The position numbers and the translations under genes are program-made. 5,656 nt of DNA from Elusimicrobia bacterium RIFCSPHIGHO2_02_FULL_57_9 (GTDB lineage: Bacteria > Elusimicrobiota > Elusimicrobia > UBA1565 > UBA9628): positions 1 to 5,656 of the forward strand of contig MGUO01000294.1 in assembly GCA_001800015.1 (NCBI GenBank), read 5' to 3'. Below are positions 1-5,100 of the stretch, one piece after another; position 1 is the first letter of the stretch; every line of letters begins with the position of its first letter. Under the pieces are notes generated by a model that ran no database searches, was not told the DNA's origin, and was given only the letters and a program-made list of their open reading frames with translations.

Positions 1-343
1 CTGGGCTGGTCGATGAAGTCGCAATGGCCCAGGTCTGCACCCCGCCGCCCGTGTTGTCGATGCTCTCGGGGTTGGTTGAAAGCGCCCACTTCTCGCTCAG
101 CCCGCCGGAATCGTTGGTGACCGTAACGCTGGAGGCCGCGTTGGTAAACGCAGTGCTGCCCAAGGCCACGTTCCACGATATGGCCGTGGAGGTGCTTGAG
201 TTGGCGTCATTGACCGACACCGACAGGGAAGCGATGATGGTGACGTCCACGTTGATCGTCGCGGAGCTGATCGCAAAAGCCGTGCCGCCCTGCGCAAAGC
301 ACAGGGCGGCCGCCACGATCAGAATTTTCCGCAAACGATTCAT
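1..343 (-). CDS. Small exported beta-sandwich protein, 3'-truncated by the window edge, WxL-like
   Basis: The frame opens at ATG 343-341 (an alternative ATG lies at 346-344) and runs through the left edge without a stop, giving 114 residues. It begins with a clear signal peptide, MNRLRKILIVAAALCFAQGG followed by TAFA, with cleavage after AFA. No lipobox is present. The mature part starts ISSATINVDVTIIASLSVSV and includes ISWNVALGSTAF, SSVTVTNDSGGLSEKWALS and VQTWAIATSS. The strand pattern V-T-V-T-N-D-x-G...W-A-L recalls the V-x-V-x-D-x-R-G-x-G-x-G-W-x-L region of WxL domains and matches the C-terminal domain of the giant protein in this window. It lies 22 bases downstream of the Ig-like gene and shares its transcript. 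Likely located on or outside the cell envelope; function unproven. Confidence 0.88.
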   Translation of the reverse strand, partial: MNRLRKILIVAAALCFAQGGTAFAISSATINVDVTIIASLSVSVNDANSSTSTAISWNVALGSTAFTNAASSVTVTNDSGGLSEKWALSTNPESIDNTGGGVQTWAIATSSTSP

Positions 344-347
344 CATG

Positions 348-353
348 CCCTCC
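348..353 (-). promoter_or_regulatory. Ribosome-binding site deciding the start of the small secreted protein
   Basis: GGAGGG on the minus strand is followed by one base and then two consecutive ATG codons (346-344 and 343-341). The spacing to the first ATG is too short; for the second it is about 4-5 bases, so the second ATG is the more likely start. Confidence 0.65.
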
Positions 354-365
354 GTTTATCCGGGT

Positions 366-1304
366 TTAGCGCCTCGTTTGAACCGCCAGGGTGTAATAAA
401 TCCGGGCCGGAATTTCCTGCTCTAGAATCTCCACCGAGACCGGGAAGAAGAAGGACTTGCCGCGGTTGCGCTCGTCATCCGGTATATTGAGCATCAGGCC
501 GGTCTCCTGGACGCTGTTGCCCTCCATGGCCACCACCTCGGAAGCCGGCTTGAGCCAGGCGGCGTCATAGGCGTCGACATAACCCTGAGGAACCTTGAGC
601 AAGGCCTCCCAGTTGGGAACCGAGCGGATGCGGAAGTTAAGCTTCTCATCGTTGGGGTTGATCAGTTTGATGGAAAGCTTGTGCTCTTTCTTCAGGTCGA
701 TATTGACTCCCAGGGCAACATCCTCGATCTTGCCGCCCGTGGGAAATAGGGTGAAATCAAGGTTGGCCAAACGCTTGTTGACGTATTTATTCTTGAGCTC
801 ATCCTTGGTGGGGGCAACGCTGTCCACATGAATGAGAAGCCGGCTCTGCATGCCCACGGCGAACATCTCATGCTTGGACTGAGTCCGGCTCCAGATGGCG
901 GCTTCATACCTCTTGCCCAGATATTTTGGTTCGTTGGGAATGCTGACAATCACATCCGTCACGGCCTCGTGGTTGGGCTCAAGCGAAAATTCCCGCCTCT
1001 CCAGGGTGACCCAGGACGCCTCCGGAATCGGATCATAGCCGGCCTGGGCATTGGCGGTGCTGATCATCAGCACATCTATTTTCAAATCGACGGTCTGGGC
1101 GCCGGTATTTAAAACTCGCAACGGCAGATTGAGCAGCTTGTTGAGGGAATAAACCTGTCCGATTTTGAGGTTGCGCACCACCACCTCCCCAAACTTGGTG
1201 CGCAACCCCGCGGCGGAAACCGGCGCCGCGGCGCAAATGAAAAAAGCCGGCGCAAAAAGCGCGGCCACTTTCAAGTTTCCTATTTTTTTCAGCGTCATTT
1301 TCAT
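366..1304 (-). CDS. Exported protein of two Ig-like domains, DUF916/WxL-partner-like
   Basis: This is a 312-residue protein. Residues 1-32 form a signal peptide: KK-rich start, hydrophobic core AALFAPAFFICAAA, and a cleavage site near VSAA-G. Cys24 does not fit a lipobox, so a soluble periplasmic or secreted product is expected. Domain 1 (about 38-160) includes LPLRVLNTGAQTVDLKIDV, SWVTLERREFSLEP and VSIPNEPKYLGKRYEAAIWS. Domain 2 (about 178-312) repeats the same plan: LSIKLINPNDEKLNFRIRSV, AAWLKPASEVVAMEGNSV and LNIPDDERNRGKSFFFPVSV. This order (N-x-G/N-D, W-[VL], E-P or M-E-G, IP, GK/GKR) is that of Ig-like domains seen in DUF916-type proteins, which bind WxL proteins in Gram-positive surface complexes. 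Family membership is by eye and uncertain. The next gene begins 22 bases downstream, so the two are almost surely co-transcribed. Likely role: surface or periplasmic partner of the small beta-sandwich proteins. No enzyme motif is seen. Confidence 0.9.
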   Translation of the reverse strand: MKMTLKKIGNLKVAALFAPAFFICAAAPVSAAGLRTKFGEVVVRNLKIGQVYSLNKLLNLPLRVLNTGAQTVDLKIDVLMISTANAQAGYDPIPEASWVTLERREFSLEPNHEAVTDVIVSIPNEPKYLGKRYEAAIWSRTQSKHEMFAVGMQSRLLIHVDSVAPTKDELKNKYVNKRLANLDFTLFPTGGKIEDVALGVNIDLKKEHKLSIKLINPNDEKLNFRIRSVPNWEALLKVPQGYVDAYDAAWLKPASEVVAMEGNSVQETGLMLNIPDDERNRGKSFFFPVSVEILEQEIPARIYYTLAVQTRR

Positions 1305-1311
1305 CTATTTT

Positions 1312-1317
1312 CTCCTC
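1312..1317 (-). promoter_or_regulatory. Ribosome-binding site of the Ig-like gene
   Basis: GAGGAG on the minus strand lies 7 bases before the ATG at 1304-1302. The strong match and ideal spacing fix this ATG over the second in-frame ATG at 1298-1296. Confidence 0.85.
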
Positions 1318-1345
1318 GCGCAAGTATTGGTCTTTATGTTTCACT

Positions 1346-1366
1346 GCGCGCTCGCTCGCGCGCGCG
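1346..1366 (-). other. Alternating CG tract with potential leader hairpin
   Basis: The tract is alternating C and G almost throughout. On the minus strand GCGCGC (1365-1360) and GCGCGC (1351-1346) can pair across an 8-base loop. It lies 42 bases upstream of the start codon of the Ig-like gene. Such a stem in an mRNA leader could modulate translation or stability; alternating CG also favours Z-DNA. There is no terminator T-run after it. Confidence 0.4.
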
Positions 1367-1437
1367 TACGGAGTGTAGCCGGATTGCCGAGGGGATTCCC
1401 GAAGATGCTGCAACTGATTTGAGAAATTAACTTCACA

Positions 1438-1467
1438 ATTATTTCGCAGGGCGGGCAATTATGAGAA
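1438..1467 (-). promoter_or_regulatory. Possible sigma-70-type promoter for the Ig-like and small-protein genes
   Basis: On the minus strand, TTCTCA (1467-1462; 4 of 6 to TTGACA) is followed after 18 bases by AATAAT (1443-1438; 5 of 6 to TATAAT). A start near 1431 would give a leader of about 127 bases that includes the GC-alternating hairpin. The match is moderate and could occur by chance in an AT-rich stretch. Confidence 0.25.
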
Positions 1468-1482
1468 CGGCACTAATCAGCA

Positions 1483-1536
1483 ATAAATAGCAATATATGG
1501 ACTACTATATTGTGTTATTAGCTGCTATCTATTAAT
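1483..1536. repeat. AT-rich imperfect inverted repeat
   Basis: The core is CAATATA at 1491-1497 and its exact reverse complement TATATTG at 1506-1512, separated by 8 bases. Further imperfect matches extend outward (TAAT, AGCA and AATAA elements on the left recur in reverse complement on the right), giving a dyad of about 54 bases. It could be an operator, a cruciform-prone site or the relic of a mobile element end. It is too AT-rich for a typical intrinsic terminator. Confidence 0.5.
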
Positions 1537-1541
1537 GTTGG

Positions 1542-1703
1542 TTAGATTCCCAACGCCGCGAGGCGCGAGCAGAGTTCGTCAACGGTCTGAACTAGGTGGG
1601 GGTGGGTGGACTCGAAACTTCTGAGCTCGTCTTTTAATTGAGCCAACAGGCGGCCGGCCTCGGCGGTATCCGATTTTTTGCTGCGCTTCTTTCTAGAGGC
1701 CAT
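1542..1703 (-). CDS. 53-residue protein with DUF4404-like C-terminus
   Basis: An ATG at 1703-1701 opens a frame of 53 residues ending in TAA at 1544-1542, beginning MASRKKRSKKSDTAEAG and ending VDELCSRLAALGI. The N-terminus is strongly basic (RKKRSKK). The rest is predicted helical (GRLLAQLKDELRSFEST, then HPHLVQTVDELCSRLAALGI). The pattern L-x-x-x-L-x-x-F-E-x-x-H-P-x-L...L-x-x-L-G-I resembles the C-terminal half of the DUF4404 family, whose members are usually about 80-95 residues, so this would be a short or truncated relative. No signal peptide is present, so it is cytosolic, unlike its neighbours. It starts 29 bases after the giant gene stops. The upstream ribosome-binding match is weak (TTAGGCA just before ATG). 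Function is unknown; the frame and family-like ending support a real gene, but length alone does not. Confidence 0.6.
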   Translation of the reverse strand: MASRKKRSKKSDTAEAGRLLAQLKDELRSFESTHPHLVQTVDELCSRLAALGI

Positions 1704-1712
1704 TGCCTAAGT

Positions 1713-1741
1713 ATCATATAATTTTTAACCCGCTACGGAAA
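1713..1741 (-). promoter_or_regulatory. Possible promoter for the 53-residue gene
   Basis: On the minus strand, TATGAT (1718-1713) matches the -10 consensus in 5 of 6 positions and lies in an AT-rich stretch right after the giant gene. TTTCCG (1741-1736) at 17 bases spacing is a poor -35 (3 of 6). The start codon lies only 9 bases after the -10 box, so a transcript from here would be almost leaderless, consistent with the weak ribosome-binding site. Readthrough from the giant gene is an alternative. Confidence 0.2.
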
Positions 1742-2176
1742 GATCGGACGCACCTCGACTTTGAAGATCTCCTTGGCTGTGCTGCTGGTGGAGGTAGGAC
1801 GCACAAATCGGAACCATAAGACTCGGCGCGCGCCTACGGGCACGGCTTGGCCGTTCTGATCGCCGGCATAATCGCCTCCGCCGCCGCCCGAGATGCGCGG
1901 ATCGTTGGTGATGGGCGTGGAAAAACTGCCTTCTCCCGGTTGCAGCGTGTTCCACAAGCCCTGCAGCACCGGCACATCCACGTCCTGCGCCGCGCCGAGA
2001 ACCCAGGGGCTTGAAGGCAGCGTCGCCGTTGAGCCCAGCACTATCAAGCTGACCGGAATATTCCCGACATTGGTGACGACGATGGAACTAATCGAGACGG
2101 TGGAATTAAAGAGGACGTCCAGAGCGCCGAAGCTCAATGCTCCTGTGGATAGGGACAGCTGCATATTGAGACGGTC
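1733..2176 (-). other. C-terminal beta domain of the giant protein, resembling the small secreted protein at the left edge
   Basis: Residues 1160-1306, about 147 residues. Visible elements are LNMQLSLSTGALSFGALDVL, then STVSISSIVVTNVGN, SSPWVLGAAQDVDVP, a GGGGGDYAG turn, and VPVGARRVLWFRFVRPTSTS followed by KEIFKVEVRPIFP at the terminus. The pattern S-[FW]-x-x-A-L...S-x-x-V-x-V-T-N-x-x-G...W-[AV]-[IL] also occurs in the exported protein encoded at 343-1. There is no LPXTG, no type IX C-terminal domain, and no Phe-terminated outer-membrane barrel signature that I can see. The terminal position suggests an attachment or assembly role, which is inference. Confidence 0.6.
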
Positions 2177-5100
2177 CAGCGCCGTGAAATTGGGAACTCC
2201 GTTCCAGTTCAGGCTGCCCACGCGGAAATAATAGGTAACCTCCGTGGCCAGCCCATCCACAGTCAAGGTGCTGAGGGCCACGCCTGTTGTGGCTGAGGAA
2301 AAGATCGTGCCCGAGAAATCAGGTGCGGTTGAGGCCTCCAGGCGATAGCCCTCGGCGGTTTTTGAGGAGGCATCTGGGGGCGAGGCAGGCAGGGCGGCCC
2401 AGGCCGCGGTCACCGAACTTTGGAAAACGCCGGTGAAGCTCTGGGGCAGGGTGGCGACTGGGGATGCCAAGGTGGCGGCGGTAGCGGCGTTAGACAAGGG
2501 TCCGGCGTTTGCCGCCTGGTCCACGGCCCACAAGCGCGCGAAGTAGGTGGTATTGGGGAACAAGTCATTGAGGCTTAAGGCTTGGGCTTGAGCTGGGCAG
2601 AAGGAGCTTGAGAAGTCGACGGCAAAGGCGGCGGTGCTGAAGGCGTAATCCGTGAAGGTGGCGTAATCCACCTGATAGCGGCCGCTGCTGATACAGCCGC
2701 TATTGCCGTTATTGCCGGGCGAGGTCCAGCTCAGGCTCAAGGTGGTGGAAGAGGCCGAGGTCTGCGCTTGTAAATCAACGAGGGCGGCAGGGGGCGTTGT
2801 GTCCTTGGTCAGGGCAAAGCCCAGTGATGCATAATGGGGCACGAGCGCCCAGTTCAGGCTGCCCACGCGGCCGTAGTAAGTCGTTTCAGAACTAAGCCCG
2901 GAAATGGTCAGGGTGGAGAGGGCCGCGCCTGGGGTGACGGAGGAATAAACCACCCCGCTGAAATTGGCGGCGGTTGAGAGCTCCAGGCGATAGCCCTCGG
3001 CTGTCTTTGAGGAGGCATCTGGGGGCGAGGCAGGCAGGGCCGGCCAGTTGACCGTCAGCGAACTGCCGAATACCCCTGCGAACTGGGCCCCGAAAACGGC
3101 ATTGGCCAGGGTGGGCGTTGAGCCCAGGTCGGCATAGGGACCCGGGATTTGCGCCCAGTTAAGCGAGGCCACGCGGAAATAATACGTCGTATTGGGATCA
3201 AGTCCCTGGGGGCTTAAAGTGGATAGGGCCACGCCTGGGGTGATTGATGAGACCAGCGCGCTAAAATCAGCGGCTGTTGAGGCCTCAAGCCGGTAGCCCT
3301 GCGCGCTGTCTTGCTGAGGGGAGCCAGGCAGGGCGGCCCAGGCCGCGGTCACGGAAGAAACCGCGGCGGCGGGGAAACTTTGAGCCAGGGCCGAGGGGGA
3401 TTTGGCCAGGGTGGAGAGTTCGTAAGCTCCCGAGTCGGAGCTTTGCCCGCAGTCCGTGGCGCGCACGAAAAATGCGGAGGTGGTATTGGCCGGCAGGTCG
3501 GTGGTGACATAGAACGTCGCCTGCGCCGAAAGCAGGGGGGATTGCCCTGATCCCCCCGTAGATGAGAATATCTGGTAGTTAAGCGCGCCATAAGCCGGCG
3601 ACCAGGACCAGGAAATGGCCGAGGTGCTGGGCCCTGCGCCAGAGAAAGCGGCCGGCGCGGGTATGGTCGAGGTCGACGAGACCGTCCCCTCGCCCCCGGA
3701 AGCCGCCGTCCCGGTCCCGCCATTTACCTCGAAGCTCAGGCTGCAGGCCGAGCCCGAGCCGGTGACGGCCACTGATATTCGCCCGCCGCCACCACCCCCG
3801 CCCACCGTAGCTCCGCCCGCGCCGCCGCGAGCCTTGAGCGTGCCCGTGCCCTCAAAGGTCGTGGCCGTCAGGTTTATCCCGCCGCCCGAACCTCCCCCGC
3901 CGGCCCCCGTCCCGCCCTTGCCGTCGGCGCCGCTGACATCCACCAACCCATAAATCCTCATCGTCTGCGCCGTGATCGCCGCCAAACCGCCGCCCCCGCC
4001 GCCCGCCTGGCCGGGACTGTCGCCACCGCCCCCGCCGGAGCCTAAATTCTGCGGGTTGGCAGCAACGTCATTGGCCCCGCCCCCCGAGCCGCCCGTGCCG
4101 CTGGAACCCGCCCCGCCATGGCCGCCGCCACCGCCGCCGGCGCCCGCAATCCCCGTGGTCCCGCCCGCGCCGGGGCCGGAACCGGCCACACCCGTGGGCC
4201 CGCCGCGATAGCCCAGCCCCAGCGCCGTGATCGTCGCCCCCGTCTGCAAATCGAACAATCCGCTCACATCGAGCTTGGCCGCATAGCTCTGTGTGGTGAG
4301 GTTGCCCCGGTGGCTCAAGGTCGAACCCGGCGTCATGATAAAATCACCGTTGACGGCGATGGTCTCGGTGGTCCCCAAGGTCAAGCCCGCCCCGCGGTAG
4401 ATAATCACGCTGCCCCCGCCGACAATCGTGGTAGACAAGGTAAGCCCAGTGCTCGCCCCGGTCCCGCTGCCCAGGGTGAGGCTTGAGAAACTGATCGCCG
4501 CAGCGGCAGCCTCCACGCTGGCCGCTATCCCAATGGTTACCGAGTCGTTCTTCCCAGGCACCCCGCTGGGGCTCCAATTGCCGGCGGTATTCCACAGGCT
4601 GTTGACCCCGCCCACCCAGGTCTTGGGCGAGTTCTTCGTCACCGTCGAGCCGGCAAAGGCGTAATGGGCCGCCCCGTTCCAGTTAAGCGCGCCGACCCGC
4701 AGGTAGTAGGTCGTCCCCGAGTCAAGACCGGGCACGACCAGGCTCGTTGAAGCCCCGTTGCCCGTCGCCGAACTGATCAGCCCACCGGCAAAATCAGCGG
4801 CGCTTGAGGCCTCAAGCCGGTAACCCTGGCTGGTCACCGCCGACCAGGAAACCGTCGCCGAGGTCAAAAACACCCCGCCCGAAGGCAGAAGGGGCGATAA
4901 AGGCGCCTGCGCCAAGGTCGAGCTCGAGCCCAGGGAAGCGTAATTGCTCACCCCATTGTGATTGATCGATCCCACACGGAAATAATACGTCGTATCCGCG
5001 CTCAGAGCGAAAACCGCCAGGCTGCCCGCCCCACCGTCCGTCGTCGATGAGAAAATCAACGGGCTGAACGTTGGATTAACCGAGGCCTCCAGCGCATAAC

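Larger units (their letters stand above)
1305..1541. other. Intergenic region between the 53-residue gene and the Ig-like gene
   Basis: The 237 bases hold no convincing frame on either strand. Going in the minus direction they contain an AT-rich imperfect dyad (1536-1483), a possible promoter (1467-1438), a GC-alternating tract that can fold into a hairpin (1366-1346) and the ribosome-binding site of the next gene. The AT-rich part contrasts sharply with the GC-rich genes around it. No GC-rich stem followed by a T-run, and so no intrinsic terminator, was found. Confidence 0.6.

Noticed and set aside
1..343. Lipoprotein signal on the small secreted protein
   Set aside because: The cysteine in AALC is preceded by Leu, not Gly, Ala or Ser, so it does not fit the lipobox; the AFA site fits ordinary signal peptidase.
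24..425. 133-residue plus-strand frame
   Set aside because: It is antisense to the small exported protein, which has a signal peptide and a ribosome-binding site, and it crosses the boundary of two real genes.
1033..1458. 141-residue minus-strand frame overlapping the start of the Ig-like gene
   Set aside because: Out of frame with the gene that has a signal peptide and an ideal ribosome-binding site; the overlap is extensive and the product is low in recognisable structure.
1483..1536. Dyad as a rho-independent terminator
   Set aside because: The stem is almost all A and T and no T-run follows in either direction.
3277..4664. Several plus-strand frames rich in Pro, Arg and Ala
   Set aside because: They are antisense shadows of the Gly-rich and FN3 coding sequence; proline arises from complementing GGN codons. 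No ribosome-binding sites or recognisable domains.
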